Shown one piece after another: positions 7,430-16,858 of a DNA stretch of 38,586 bases. Origin of the DNA: Desulfocapsa sp. (GTDB taxonomy: Bacteria; Desulfobacterota; Desulfobulbia; Desulfobulbales; Desulfocapsaceae). A model generated the notes under the pieces. That model saw nothing but the letters and a program-made list of their open reading frames with translations. It searched no databases and was not told where the DNA came from. The stretch's first letter is position 1. Each line of letters begins with the position of its first letter. The stretch lies in assembly GCA_021737265.1 (NCBI GenBank), contig JAIPEF010000014.1, positions 1 through 38,586 of the forward strand, read 5' to 3'. The position numbers were made by a program, and so were the translations under genes.

Positions 7430-8449
7430 GTGCGAATTGCCTTGGACGCCATGGGAGGAGACCATGGACCTGATGAGAAGATAGCCGGGGCAATACAGGC
7501 TTTAGAAGAAACGGATCTGCTGCTGACTCTGGTTGGTGATGAACAGGCTATCCGCTCTTGTCTTGACAGGATGGCTCCTGCTGAAAATGTGTCCGCCAGG
7601 ATACAGATCGTTCATTCTTCAGAAGTCGTTGAAATGAGGGAATCACCTGTTGACGCGATTCGGAAGAAAAAAAACTCGTCGGTCATGCTTGCCTTTGATC
7701 TTGTTAAGAAAGGTCAAGCTGATGCGGCAGTCAGTGCCGGAAATTCCGGGGCTACTATGGCTGCCGCTGTCCGTAAACTTGGACGTCTGCCAAACGTTTC
7801 GCGTCCCGGTATTGCCAGCGTATTTCCCACCTTAAAAAACCCTGTCGTGATGATGGATGTTGGTGCCAATGTTGACTGTCGGCCACAACATCTTTTTCAA
7901 TTTGCCCTCATGGCCTCCTCTTTTGCCCGTGTCTTTGATATTGAGTCTCCCCGTGTTGGTCTTCTTAGTATTGGTGAAGAAAGCGGAAAGGGAAATCAGC
8001 TTGTTAAAGAAGCATATGCCATGCTTGATTCCAGTTCACTCAATTTCATAGGGAATGTAGAAGGGAGAGATATCTTTCAGGGTGACGTGGATGTTATTGT
8101 CTGTGATGGGTTTGTCGGAAATATCTGTCTGAAAGTGAGCGAAGGACTGGTTGAGGCTGTAATCCAGATGATTCGTCAAGGAGTTATGGGTTCTTTCGCT
8201 GCAAAGATTGGATATCTGCTTGCCCGGCCAGTATTCAGACGGTTAAAGAAACGGGTCGACTATGCCGAATATGGTGGTGCACCGCTTTTAGGGATAAACG
8301 GGACAGGGATAATCTGTCATGGTAAGTCCAGTTCGATGGCCATTAAGAATGCAATTATTGAAGCACAGAAAATTGTAGATAACAAAGTCAACGACAGGAT
8401 AGCAGCAAGTATTGCTGAGAATTTAGAAGTTCCCATGGAGAAAAAGTAA
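7430..8449 (+). CDS. plsX: Phosphate acyltransferase PlsX
   Basis: Converts acyl-ACP to acyl-phosphate for phospholipid synthesis, 339 aa. Family landmarks are RIALDAMGGDHGP at the N terminus, VEMRESPVDAIRKKKNSS (about 64-81), VSAGNSGATMA (about 103-113), RPGIASVFPT and VIVCDGFVGNICLKVSEG. The start is GTG at 7430 after AGGAAAG. The stop overlaps the fabH start (TAATG). The rpmF-plsX-fabH order is the classical fatty-acid operon arrangement. Confidence 0.96.
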   Translation: MRIALDAMGGDHGPDEKIAGAIQALEETDLLLTLVGDEQAIRSCLDRMAPAENVSARIQIVHSSEVVEMRESPVDAIRKKKNSSVMLAFDLVKKGQADAAVSAGNSGATMAAAVRKLGRLPNVSRPGIASVFPTLKNPVVMMDVGANVDCRPQHLFQFALMASSFARVFDIESPRVGLLSIGEESGKGNQLVKEAYAMLDSSSLNFIGNVEGRDIFQGDVDVIVCDGFVGNICLKVSEGLVEAVIQMIRQGVMGSFAAKIGYLLARPVFRRLKKRVDYAEYGGAPLLGINGTGIICHGKSSSMAIKNAIIEAQKIVDNKVNDRIAASIAENLEVPMEKK

Positions 8450-9423
8450 TGGGGGCTGTTATCCTTGGGACCGGGTCCTGTATTCCTGAGAGAGTGCTCT
8501 CAAACCATGATCTGGAAAAGATGGTTGAGACCAGTGATGAGTGGATTCTCAGCAGGACTGGAATATCCACCCGTCATATTAGTGGTAAAGGTGAGCAAAC
8601 CTATCAATTGGCCACTAATGCTGCCAGGCGAGCCATGGAAATGGCTGCAGTGTCGGCAGATGAAATTGATCTTATCGTTGTTGCCACCATTAGCTCCCAC
8701 ATGCTTATGCCGTCCTGTGCCTGTTTTGTCCAAAATGAACTGGCAGCCAAAAAAGCCTTTGCCTATGACGTGAATGCTGCCTGTTCAGGCTTTCTTTTCG
8801 GTTTAGACAATGTTGATAAGTATCTGCGTGCTGAGCCGGGAAAGAAAGTTTTACTAATCGGGGCAGAGACCCTCTCCAGTCGGACGAATTATCAGGATCG
8901 CAATACCTGTATTCTGTTTGGTGACGGTGCAGGGGCAGTGGTCATGGAATACCGGAATGAAGATCGCGGGGTCGTCGCATCCAATCTTTTTTCTGACGGA
9001 GCTCTCTGGAATCTTCTTTATATGCATACTGCTCCATCCTGTAATCCTGATATTGAGCAGCCCGACAATCCGGGAGCTCATATCCTGATGGAGGGCAGGG
9101 AAGTTTTCAAATATGCAGTAAAGGCCATGGAAGGTGCAATACGCGACTTACTGGAAAGAGAACAGGTTGATCTTGGGGAAGTTTCTCTGATGATTCCTCA
9201 TCAGGCGAACATCCGTATCCTCAACAAACTGGTGTCCCGTTTGGGGATCAATAAAGAAAAAGTATTCGTAAACGTTCAGAAATATGGTAATACGTCTGCT
9301 GCTTCCATCCCCATTGTACTTGATGAGGCGAACCGGGAAGGAAGACTGAAACCCAATGATTTGCTCTTAGTTTGTTCTTTTGGTGGCGGCTTCACCTGGG
9401 GAGCAACTTTGGTTAAATGGTGA
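8449..9423 (+). CDS. fabH: 3-oxoacyl-ACP synthase III (FabH)
   Basis: Initiates fatty-acid synthesis by condensing acyl-CoA with malonyl-ACP, 324 aa. The catalytic triad is visible: Cys112 in AACSGF, His251 in HQAN and Asn281 in GNTSAASIP. The N terminus ILGTGSCIPERVLSNHDLEKMVETSDEWI is typical, and GGGFTWGA closes the protein. It is translationally coupled to plsX. In most bacteria fabD follows, but here an acyl-CoA dehydrogenase gene begins 15 bp after the stop. Confidence 0.96.
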   Translation: MGAVILGTGSCIPERVLSNHDLEKMVETSDEWILSRTGISTRHISGKGEQTYQLATNAARRAMEMAAVSADEIDLIVVATISSHMLMPSCACFVQNELAAKKAFAYDVNAACSGFLFGLDNVDKYLRAEPGKKVLLIGAETLSSRTNYQDRNTCILFGDGAGAVVMEYRNEDRGVVASNLFSDGALWNLLYMHTAPSCNPDIEQPDNPGAHILMEGREVFKYAVKAMEGAIRDLLEREQVDLGEVSLMIPHQANIRILNKLVSRLGINKEKVFVNVQKYGNTSAASIPIVLDEANREGRLKPNDLLLVCSFGGGFTWGATLVKW

Positions 9424-9438
9424 TAAACAGGAGAGACG

Positions 9439-10593
9439 ATGGATTATTTTCTTTCAGAAGAACAGGGTATGATCGTAGATATTGCTCGTCAGATTACAGA
9501 TGAGCAAATTATTCCACACCGTGCAGAATTGGATGAAAAGGATGAGTTTCCACGTCAGATCCTTGAAAATATGGGAAAGGCTGATCTTTTTGGAGTGCCG
9601 ATTCCGGAGGAGTATGGCGGTTTTGGTGGTGGATGTTTTGAGATTGTCCTTGCCCTTGAACAGCTAGGTCGCGGTTGTATCGGTGTCGCTACTGCCTTTG
9701 CCGCCAGTGCATTAGGAATTTATCCAATACTGATCTCCGGATCTGAAGAAATGAAGCAGAAGTATCTGCCCTCTGTTGCCGCCGGAAAAAAGTTTGCTGC
9801 ATTTGGGCTCACTGAAGCTAACGCCGGATCTGATGCCTCAGGTATCCAGACTACAGCAGTGCTTGATGGTGATGAGTGGGTATTAAATGGAACCAAGCAG
9901 TGGATTACCAATGGTGGGGAGGCCCAGATTTATACAGTGGTTGCCATAACCGACAGGTCAAAAGGTGCCCGCGGTGCTTCCATGTTTGTTGTGGAAGAAA
10001 GTGACCCCGGTTTTTCATGCGGCCCAAAAGAAAAGAAGATGGGAATCCGCGCCTCTTCAACCACAGAATTGATCTTTAAGGATTGTAGAATTCCCCAGGA
10101 TAGACTCATTGGAAGGAAGGGTACAGGGTTTATTACAGTGATGAAAACCCTTGATTCATCTCGTCCCGGTATCGCTGCACTTGGTCTGGGAATTGGACAG
10201 GCCTGTATTGATGAGGCCGCCAGTTATGCCAAACAGAGGGTCCAGTTTGGTAAGCCCATTATCTCATTTCAGGCTATACAACATATCCTTGCAGATATGG
10301 CCATACAGCTCGAAGCCTCCCGTGCCCTTGTCTACTCTGCTGCAAAACATATTGATGCCCATCCTAAAGATATGTCTAAGGTCTCTTCCATGTGCAAAGT
10401 CATGGCTACTGACATGGCAATGAAGGTGAGTACCGATGCGGTTCAGGTTATGGGCGGATATGGATACATGCGTGAATATCCTGTGGAGAAAATGATGCGT
10501 GATGCCAAGATCCTTCAGATTTATGAAGGCACCAACCAGGTACAACGTAATGTGATTGGGCAGGAACTCAATAAAGAATATTCTCGTAAATAA
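9439..10593 (+). CDS. Acyl-CoA dehydrogenase family flavoprotein
   Basis: FAD-dependent acyl-CoA dehydrogenase, 384 aa, full length for short-chain or branched-chain members. It has the N-terminal helical domain (MDYFLSEEQGMIVDIARQ), the beta-domain signature FGLTEANAGSDASGIQTTA (122-140) with WVLNGTKQWITNGG, and C-terminal QFGKPIISFQAIQ and VQVMGGYGYMREYPVEKMMRDAKILQIYEGTNQVQR. The catalytic base is Glu363 in YEGT. etfB and ferredoxin-fused etfA follow, the same order as carC-carD-carE of caffeyl-CoA reductase. It could oxidise acyl-CoA or act in reverse as an enoyl reductase; its position inside the fab operon favours a lipid role. Substrate is unknown. Confidence 0.92.
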   Translation: MDYFLSEEQGMIVDIARQITDEQIIPHRAELDEKDEFPRQILENMGKADLFGVPIPEEYGGFGGGCFEIVLALEQLGRGCIGVATAFAASALGIYPILISGSEEMKQKYLPSVAAGKKFAAFGLTEANAGSDASGIQTTAVLDGDEWVLNGTKQWITNGGEAQIYTVVAITDRSKGARGASMFVVEESDPGFSCGPKEKKMGIRASSTTELIFKDCRIPQDRLIGRKGTGFITVMKTLDSSRPGIAALGLGIGQACIDEAASYAKQRVQFGKPIISFQAIQHILADMAIQLEASRALVYSAAKHIDAHPKDMSKVSSMCKVMATDMAMKVSTDAVQVMGGYGYMREYPVEKMMRDAKILQIYEGTNQVQRNVIGQELNKEYSRK

Positions 10594-10612
10594 ACCACCA
10601 CTCAAGATTCCA

Positions 10613-11392
10613 ATGAAGATTATCGTCTGTATAAAACAGGTGCCCGATGCCAAGGATGTTCGTCTTGACCCTGTGACCAACACGATGGCCCGGGAGGGAG
10701 TTCAGTCTATTATGAACCCCTATGACCAGCATGCTGTTGAAGAGGCGGTCCGGCTGAAAGAACAGCTTGGCGGTGAGGTGACAGTACTGAGCATGGGCCC
10801 GCCACAGGCAGAGGAAGTACTCAGGGAAGCAATTTCCTGCGGGGCTGATCATGGAGTACTTGTCTCCGATCGCGCCTTTGCCGGGGCAGATACCTGGGCA
10901 ACATCTTATACCCTTGCCAAGGCTGTAAAAAAGATTGGTGATTTTGATCTGATCCTTTGTGGTAAACAGGCCATTGATGGAGACACCGCTCAGGTTGGCC
11001 CTGGACTAGCCATTCAACTCGGTATCCCTTTCGTAACCTGTATCCAGAAGGTGCGCGAAGCGAGTGCCAAAGAGCTCGTGATGGAACGAATGATGGATGA
11101 TGGTTATGACGTCCTTGCTGTCGAATATCCTGCATTGATCACGGTGGTAAAGGATTTGAATGAACCTCGCGTCCCGTCCCTGAAAGGAAAAATGAAGGCC
11201 AAAAAGGCAGAAATCCAGGTGTTCTCGGCAGAAGGTGTCGGTGCCGATCCTGCAAAAATCGGTCTTGCAGGTTCACCAACCCAGGTGGTTGACGTCTTTC
11301 CTCCTCCACCACGTGGAGAGAGAGCCATTTTAACAGGTTCCATAGATGAACAGATTGAGCAGCTGGTAGTAAAACTTGCTGTTTACCTATAA
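10613..11392 (+). CDS. etfB: Electron transfer flavoprotein beta subunit
   Basis: Beta subunit of an ETF, 259 aa from ATG 10613 (MKIIVCIKQVPDAKDV). An upstream in-frame start inside the dehydrogenase gene is rejected because family homology begins at this Met. DLILCGKQAIDGDTAQVGPGLA (about 114-135) is the nucleotide-binding segment, and the DGDTAQVGP form is common in bifurcating or anaerobic ETFs. The C-terminal arm reaches toward EtfA. It passes electrons between the adjacent acyl-CoA dehydrogenase and the EtfA FAD. Bifurcation with NADH and ferredoxin is possible but not shown by sequence alone. Confidence 0.94.
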   Translation: MKIIVCIKQVPDAKDVRLDPVTNTMAREGVQSIMNPYDQHAVEEAVRLKEQLGGEVTVLSMGPPQAEEVLREAISCGADHGVLVSDRAFAGADTWATSYTLAKAVKKIGDFDLILCGKQAIDGDTAQVGPGLAIQLGIPFVTCIQKVREASAKELVMERMMDDGYDVLAVEYPALITVVKDLNEPRVPSLKGKMKAKKAEIQVFSAEGVGADPAKIGLAGSPTQVVDVFPPPPRGERAILTGSIDEQIEQLVVKLAVYL

Positions 11393-11413
11393 GGCAGACT
11401 GGAGAGAACAGCG

Positions 11414-12607
11414 ATGCTGATAGTAGATAAAGAACTGTGTATCGGTTGTGGAATCTGTGAGGATAACTGTGCCTTTGGTGCCATTGATGTTGTGGATGGT
11501 TGTGCAGTGGTTGGTGATACCTGTACCCTGTGTGGTGCCTGTGTTGACAGTTGTGAAGTCGATGCCTTGAAAATTGAGGGTGGAGAAAAAAGTGTTCAGG
11601 TCGATCTTGCCGCTTGGAGTGGTGTCTGGGTCTACTGTGAATTTCGGGGTGGGGTGCTTGCTCCTGTTTCCCTTGAACTCCTTGGGGTGGGAAGAAAACT
11701 TGCCGATGCCCGTGGGGTAAAACTCTCTGCTGTGCTGATTGGTGCCGATACTGGTGCTACCGCTGAAAAACTCATTGCCTACGGAGCAGATATTGTTTAT
11801 CGGGCCGACGATCAGGCTTTTACCTATTTTACTGACGAGACCTATGGCGCAGTACTGACTGATTTGATCAGTCAGCATAAACCTGAGGTCGTCCTTGCCG
11901 GTGCCACAGCCATCGGTCGTTCTTTTATTCCCGGTGTCGCAAATGCATTGGGAGCAGGACTTACCGCAGACTGTACCCAGCTCGATATTCGAGAGGAAGA
12001 CGGAGCCCTGCTCCAAACCAGACCAGCCTTTGGTGGTAATATTATGGCCACCATTGTCTGTCCAAGCTCCAGGCCTCAGATGTCCACAGTGCGCCCCAAG
12101 GTCATGAAAGAACTTGAGGAAGATACCAGTCGCTCAGGTGCGATTGTTGAGGTGAATCTTGAACCGGCCATGCTGGAATCAAAGGTTCGTGTTTTGGAGT
12201 CGGTGATATCAGAACATGATGATGTTAATATCCAGGAATCTGATATTCTCGTTGGCGGTGGACGTGGTCTTGACAGCGAAAAAGGCTTTGAGCTTATTCG
12301 TGAACTTGCAATGCACTTGAATGGCGCCGTCTCAGCGAGTCGTGCAGTTGTTGATTCCGGTTGGATAGGTTATCCGCATCAGGTAGGGCAGACAGGTAAA
12401 ACTGTTGCCCCAAAACTCTATATTGCTTGTGGCATTTCCGGAGCCATTCAACATGTTGCCGGGATGCAATCTTCTGAGACCATTGTTGCCATTAACAGGG
12501 ATGAAAATGCCCCTATTTTCGATGTGGCGGATTTTGGTATTGTCGGAGACCTGTTTGAGATTCTTCCCAAGCTTATCAGTAAAATTGAAGGACATCGAAA
12601 GTCATGA
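11414..12607 (+). CDS. etfA: Electron transfer flavoprotein alpha subunit with N-terminal 2x[4Fe-4S] ferredoxin domain
   Basis: Fusion of 397 aa. Residues 1-55 form a two-cluster ferredoxin domain with C9, C12, C15, C19 and C37, C40, C43, C47. Residues from about 65 are EtfA: domain I, then the FAD domain with VGGGRGLDSEKGFELIRELAMHLNGAVSASRAVVDSGWI and QVGQTGKTVAPKLYIACGISGAIQHVAGM. The ferredoxin extension resembles CarE of caffeyl-CoA reductase and suggests exchange with ferredoxin or a membrane FeS oxidoreductase. The ATG of fabG overlaps its end by 4 bp (ATGA), so the module is integrated in the fab operon rather than a loose neighbour. Confidence 0.94.
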   Translation: MLIVDKELCIGCGICEDNCAFGAIDVVDGCAVVGDTCTLCGACVDSCEVDALKIEGGEKSVQVDLAAWSGVWVYCEFRGGVLAPVSLELLGVGRKLADARGVKLSAVLIGADTGATAEKLIAYGADIVYRADDQAFTYFTDETYGAVLTDLISQHKPEVVLAGATAIGRSFIPGVANALGAGLTADCTQLDIREEDGALLQTRPAFGGNIMATIVCPSSRPQMSTVRPKVMKELEEDTSRSGAIVEVNLEPAMLESKVRVLESVISEHDDVNIQESDILVGGGRGLDSEKGFELIRELAMHLNGAVSASRAVVDSGWIGYPHQVGQTGKTVAPKLYIACGISGAIQHVAGMQSSETIVAINRDENAPIFDVADFGIVGDLFEILPKLISKIEGHRKS

Positions 12608-13347
12608 GTTTGAAAGGAAAAAATGCATTGGTAACCGGTGGAAGTAGAGGTATTGGTCGTGCAATTTCACTTCGTTTGGCTTCCATGGGTGCTCATGTAT
12701 TTGTTAATTATGTCAGTAACCCATACGCTGCCGAGGAAACGCAGAAGATGATAACAGATGCAGGGGGTACTGCAGACATTGTCGCCTTTAATGTGGCCGA
12801 TGCCGAAGATGCACAGGAAACCATTAAACAGTTGATTAAAGACGCTGGATCCCTTGATATTCTTGTTAATAATGCCGGTATCACCCGTGACGGTTTGATG
12901 GCAAGGATGAAAGAGGAGGATTGGGATGCAGTACTTGATACCAATCTGAAAGGTGCTTTTTTCTGCGCCAAGGCAGCTACTCGAGCCATGATGAAAAAGA
13001 GATGGGGTCGCATTGTGAACATCTCATCAGTGATAGGGTTCGCAGGTAATGCAGGCCAGATTAATTATGCTTCAGCAAAGGCCGGTATGCAGGGATTGAC
13101 AAAATCCATGGCAAGAGAGTTTGCCACTCGCAATATTACCGTAAATGCCGTGGCACCCGGCTATATTGTTACCGATATGACCAATGATCTTCCCGAAGAA
13201 ATTAAGGAAAAAATCAAGGCGGAGATTCCCTTGGCAAGTCTTGGGCGCGTAGAAGATGTCGCCGGTGCAGTAGCCTATCTGGTTGGAGATGATGGAGAGT
13301 ATATTACAGGTCAAACCATTCATGTGAATGGTGGAATGTATATGTGA
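12604..13347 (+). CDS. fabG: 3-oxoacyl-ACP reductase FabG
   Basis: NADPH-dependent SDR that reduces beta-ketoacyl-ACP, 247 aa. The Rossmann motif TGGSRGIGRAI is at 11-21, NNAG at 89-92, and the catalytic residues are Asn114, Ser142, Tyr155 and Lys159 (NYASAKAG). The ending GQTIHVNGGMYM is diagnostic of FabG rather than a generic SDR. It is coupled to etfA by a 4-bp overlap and is followed by acpP after about 100 bp. Confidence 0.96.
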   Translation: MSLKGKNALVTGGSRGIGRAISLRLASMGAHVFVNYVSNPYAAEETQKMITDAGGTADIVAFNVADAEDAQETIKQLIKDAGSLDILVNNAGITRDGLMARMKEEDWDAVLDTNLKGAFFCAKAATRAMMKKRWGRIVNISSVIGFAGNAGQINYASAKAGMQGLTKSMAREFATRNITVNAVAPGYIVTDMTNDLPEEIKEKIKAEIPLASLGRVEDVAGAVAYLVGDDGEYITGQTIHVNGGMYM

Positions 13348-13449
13348 TTTACAGTTTGTCTGGAGTTTGTTACTAATAGTTTTGTGATTGAGCTGTCGGC
13401 AAGGCCGGCCGTTGATAAAAGATAGATTATAAAATAGAGGAGATACAAA

Positions 13450-13680
13450 ATGGCAATTGAACAGCAGATGGTTGATATTATTGTTGAACAGTTAAGTGTT
13501 GATAAAGATAAAGTTATACCGGGTGCGTCCTTTGTTGATGATCTTGGTGCAGATTCACTCGATCTCGTTGAGCTCATCATGGCTATGGAAGAGGAATTTG
13601 ATGTGGAAATCCCCGATGAAGAAGCAGAGAAAATTTCCACTGTCCAAAATGCCATCGATTTTGTTAACAACTTGAAATAA
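13450..13680 (+). CDS. acpP: Acyl carrier protein
   Basis: Carrier of growing acyl chains, 76 aa and strongly acidic. Ser36 in [18 protein letters not shown] is the phosphopantetheine attachment site. GAGGAG at 13437-13442 is a strong ribosome-binding site, consistent with high expression. The 102-bp gap before it is the longest inside the fab part of the operon and could hold a secondary promoter, though I see no convincing one. Confidence 0.97.
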   Translation: MAIEQQMVDIIVEQLSVDKDKVIPGASFVDDLGADSLDLVELIMAMEEEFDVEIPDEEAEKISTVQNAIDFVNNLK

Positions 13681-13727
13681 TTGTTTGCTTGGGGCTGATA
13701 TAGTCCTGGATACTCAAGAGGATTTCA

Positions 13728-14972
13728 ATGGCTAATCGCAGAGTCGTGGTTACCGGTATTGGTCTGGTAACCCCCCTGGGAACAGGAACTGAAAAAACCT
13801 GGAATAACATTGTAAACGGGAAAAGCGGTGTAGCCGCGATCACCCGTTTCGATGCGTCCTCCATGGCTAGTCAGATAGCTGCGGAAGTAAAGGATTATAA
13901 TCCGGAAGATCATTTTGACAAAAAGAGTGCCAGACATCTGGACCTTTTTGTTCAATATGGAATTGTCGCAGCTCGAATGGCAGTTGCAGACAGTGGGCTC
14001 ACCATCACCGAAGAGAACTGTGAACGGGTCGCAGTAATTACCGGTTGTGGTATTGGTGGATTACCGACCATTGAAAAAAACCACTCTATCTACCTGGACC
14101 GTGGTGCCAAGAAGATATCACCATTTTTTATCCCCATGGCAATCCCTAATATGCCTTCCGGACACATTTCTATGCAGATAGGAGCCAAAGGTCCAAACCT
14201 TGCATTTTCCACCGCCTGTGCCGCCGGAACCCATGCAGTTGGTGAAGCCTATAAATCCATTGTCTATGGAAGCTGTGACGTGGCCGTGACAGGGGGAACG
14301 GAATCTGTTGTCTGTCCCCTTGGTGTTGGCGGTTTCAGTGCCATGAAGGCATTATCAACCAGAAACGATGATCCTGAAAAAGCATCCCGACCATTTGATA
14401 GTGGCAGGGATGGGTTTATCATTGGCGAAGGCTCAGGGATGTTAGTCATAGAGGAGCTGGAGCATGCACTGAGCCGCGGAGCAAAGATCTATGCTGAGGT
14501 CGTAGGTTCCGGTGCGTCTAGTGATGCTTACCATATTGCTGCGCCCCCTGAAGATGGTGAGGGGGCCGCACGCTGTATGAAAATTGCACTCAATGACGCC
14601 GGGCTAAAACCGACGGATATTGATTATATCAATGCCCATGGAACATCAACACCGCTAAATGATCGTTGTGAAACCGCTGCTATTAAAGCAGTTTTTGGTG
14701 ACCATGCAAAAAAACTTGCAATCAGTTCAACGAAATCGATGACAGGTCACGCACTTGGAGCAGCCGGCGGACTTGAGGCGGCGTTCACTGCCCTTAGCAT
14801 CAAGGACCAGATTGCACCACCCACCATCAACCTTAATGATCCCAGCCCAGAGTGTGATCTCGATTATGTTCCCAATAAAGCTAGAAAGATGGAGATTAAA
14901 GCCGCTATCTCCAATTCTTTTGGGTTTGGCGGGACAAATGGTGTAGTGGTCATGAAGCGTTTTGATGATTGA
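13728..14972 (+). CDS. fabF: 3-oxoacyl-ACP synthase II (FabF)
   Basis: Elongating ketoacyl-ACP synthase, 414 aa. The catalytic triad is Cys164 in STACAAGTHAV, His304 in NAHGTSTPLND and His341 in KSMTGHALGAAG. The GFGGTNGVVVMKRF ending is typical. The acpP-fabF order matches E. coli. No fabI, fabK, fabL, fabV, fabZ or fabD is found in this window. Confidence 0.97.
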   Translation: MANRRVVVTGIGLVTPLGTGTEKTWNNIVNGKSGVAAITRFDASSMASQIAAEVKDYNPEDHFDKKSARHLDLFVQYGIVAARMAVADSGLTITEENCERVAVITGCGIGGLPTIEKNHSIYLDRGAKKISPFFIPMAIPNMPSGHISMQIGAKGPNLAFSTACAAGTHAVGEAYKSIVYGSCDVAVTGGTESVVCPLGVGGFSAMKALSTRNDDPEKASRPFDSGRDGFIIGEGSGMLVIEELEHALSRGAKIYAEVVGSGASSDAYHIAAPPEDGEGAARCMKIALNDAGLKPTDIDYINAHGTSTPLNDRCETAAIKAVFGDHAKKLAISSTKSMTGHALGAAGGLEAAFTALSIKDQIAPPTINLNDPSPECDLDYVPNKARKMEIKAAISNSFGFGGTNGVVVMKRFDD

Positions 14973-14994
14973 CAGATAAAGGAAGGGGAAGGAT

Positions 14995-15420
14995 GTGAAG
15001 ATAGCGATTGGCTCAGATCATGGTGGTTTTGCATTAAAAGAAGTTATTCTTACTTTGTTACAGGAACTTGATCATGATGTCGAAGATGTTGGCTGTTTTG
15101 GCCATGATTCTGTTGACTATCCGGGATTTGCTGATCTTGTCTGTGAAAAAATTTCTCAAGGTGCTGCCGATAAAGGGATCTTAATCTGCGGCACCGGGAT
15201 TGGCATGTCCATGGCTGCGAATAAACATAAAGGTATCAGGGCAGCACTTTGCTGTGATCAATATACTGCCCGTATGAGTCGTGAGCATAATGACGCCAAT
15301 GTCCTCTGTATTGGAGAGCGAGTTACAGGTCCTGGGGTTGCTGAAGAGATAGTTCGAACATGGCTCAGTACACCATTTGTCGGAGGTAGGCATCAGCGCC
15401 GTATTGAGTTGTTTAGTTAA
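14995..15420 (+). CDS. rpiB: Ribose-5-phosphate isomerase B
   Basis: RpiB/LacAB-family sugar-phosphate isomerase, 141 aa, interconverting ribose 5-phosphate and ribulose 5-phosphate. Motifs are KIAIGSDHGGFALKE at the N terminus, VDYPGFADLVCEKI, the active-site CGTGIGMSMAANKHKGIRAALC, and SREHNDANVLCIGERV. The GTG start at 14995 follows GGAAGGGGAAGG. It is the last gene of the operon and is followed by a strong terminator. Confidence 0.95.
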   Translation: MKIAIGSDHGGFALKEVILTLLQELDHDVEDVGCFGHDSVDYPGFADLVCEKISQGAADKGILICGTGIGMSMAANKHKGIRAALCCDQYTARMSREHNDANVLCIGERVTGPGVAEEIVRTWLSTPFVGGRHQRRIELFS

Positions 15421-15446
15421 TGCCATAGACGTCTAGAATATGTTTG

Positions 15447-15482
15447 AAACCGGCATCCTGCTATGGACGTGCCGGTTTTTTT
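15447..15482 (+). terminator. Intrinsic terminator of the fab-rpiB operon
   Basis: AAACCGGCA (15447-15455) pairs with TGCCGGTTT (15470-15478) around a 14-nt loop, and the right arm runs into a seven-T tract. It ends the transcript starting upstream of yceD. Confidence 0.85.
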
Positions 15483-15496
15483 AATCTGTCTCTCTG

Positions 15497-15508
15497 TGTG
15501 AGCTCACA
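15497..15508. promoter_or_regulatory. Palindrome upstream of glyA
   Basis: TGTGAGCTCACA is a perfect 12-bp palindrome between the rpiB terminator and glyA. It resembles CRP half-sites but has 2 bp instead of 6 between them. It may be an operator for glyA; there is no supporting partner site. Confidence 0.25.
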
Positions 15509-15546
15509 GGGGGAGATGTTACCAGGAAAATTAAGAGGGAACCATC

Positions 15547-16785
15547 ATGTCATCCTTAGAAAATACAGATCCGGATATCCATAGGTTAATCAATAAAGAG
15601 TATGATCGGCAGAACAGTCAGCTTGAATTGATTGCCTCTGAAAATATTGTTTCAGCTGCTGTTCTTGAGGCTCAAGGCTCAATCTTTACCAATAAGTACG
15701 CTGAAGGATATCCCGGGAAAAGGTATTACGGCGGATGTGATTATGCCGATGAGGTGGAGACCCTTGCAATCGACAGGGCCAAAGAGATTTTTGGGGCTGA
15801 ATATGCAAATGTCCAGCCCCATTCCGGATCCCAGGCTAATATGGCGGTTTATTTTGCAACCCTTAAACCGGGTGAAAAGGTTTTGGGGATGGATTTGGCC
15901 CATGGCGGTCATCTGACCCACGGCAGCAGTGTGAATTTTTCAGGACAGCTGTTTAACTTCATCTCTTATGGAGTGGACCGAAAGACAGAACAGATCAACA
16001 TGGAAGAAGTAGAGCGGATTGCCTTTGAAAATCACCCTAAAATGATTGTGGCCGGTGCAAGCGCCTACTCCAGATTTATTGATTTTGAGGGCTTTAGAAG
16101 GATTGCGGATCAGATCGGTGCTCTGTTTATGGTTGATATGGCACACATAGCTGGCCTTATTGCCGGAGGTGTACACCCCTCTCCTGTTCCTTATGCGGAT
16201 TTTGTCACTTCCACAACTCATAAAACCATGCGCGGTCCTAGGGGCGGATTGATTCTGGCTAAAAGTAAATGGGGGAAAAGCCTTGATTCTAAAATTTTCC
16301 CAGGTATCCAGGGTGGCCCCTTGGTGCATGTGATTGCTGCCAAGGCCGTTGGTTTTAAAGAGGCTTTGTCCGATTCTTTTCAAAGTTATCAGAAACAGGT
16401 TGTCGAAAATGCGGCTGCCCTTGGCCATAATCTGGTCGAAAAAGGTTTCAGGCTAGTTTCAGGGGGAACTGATAATCACCTCATTCTTCTTGATCTCACC
16501 AGCAAAAACATTACCGGTAAAGAGGCAGAAAAACTGCTGGAAAAGGCAGGTCTTACTACCAATAAGAATGCCATTCCTTTTGATAAAGAAGCAAGATTTG
16601 TGACTTCCGGAATCCGATTAGGTACACCAGCAGTGACCACAAGAGGGCTTAAAGTGAATGAAATGGGTCTTGTTGCCGGCTGGATAGAACGTGTAATAAC
16701 TGAACGTGATGAAAAGGCAATTTCTGTAGTTCGCCAGGAAGTTCGTTCCTTATGTGATCGTTTTCCATTATCAGCCATTATCTGA
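15547..16785 (+). CDS. glyA: Serine hydroxymethyltransferase
   Basis: PLP enzyme converting serine and tetrahydrofolate to glycine and methylene-THF, 412 aa. Landmarks are [18 protein letters not shown] (28-45), [20 protein letters not shown] (49-68), [18 protein letters not shown] (196-213) and the Schiff-base Lys226 in [14 protein letters not shown]. An AGAGGGA site precedes the ATG. It starts a new transcription unit after the terminator, running toward nrdR and ribD. Confidence 0.97.
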   Translation: MSSLENTDPDIHRLINKEYDRQNSQLELIASENIVSAAVLEAQGSIFTNKYAEGYPGKRYYGGCDYADEVETLAIDRAKEIFGAEYANVQPHSGSQANMAVYFATLKPGEKVLGMDLAHGGHLTHGSSVNFSGQLFNFISYGVDRKTEQINMEEVERIAFENHPKMIVAGASAYSRFIDFEGFRRIADQIGALFMVDMAHIAGLIAGGVHPSPVPYADFVTSTTHKTMRGPRGGLILAKSKWGKSLDSKIFPGIQGGPLVHVIAAKAVGFKEALSDSFQSYQKQVVENAAALGHNLVEKGFRLVSGGTDNHLILLDLTSKNITGKEAEKLLEKAGLTTNKNAIPFDKEARFVTSGIRLGTPAVTTRGLKVNEMGLVAGWIERVITERDEKAISVVRQEVRSLCDRFPLSAII

Positions 16786-16858
16786 TCAAAAGGTGATGAC
16801 CATTTTTTTTATGTTAGAGGTTGAAGAAGTATGCCTGGATTAACTTGAGGAAGTTTAT

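Noticed and set aside
11387-12016. 209-aa open frame on the minus strand inside etfA
   Set aside because: It is antisense to a well-supported EtfA with intact FeS and FAD motifs, has no recognised domain and no convincing start site.
15497-15508. CRP-like site upstream of glyA
   Set aside because: The half-sites match but the spacing is 2 bp rather than 6 bp, so it cannot be a normal CRP site; it is listed only as a palindrome.
15483-15546. Glycine or THF riboswitch before glyA
   Set aside because: The space between terminator and start is only about 64 nt and lacks the conserved cores of either riboswitch.
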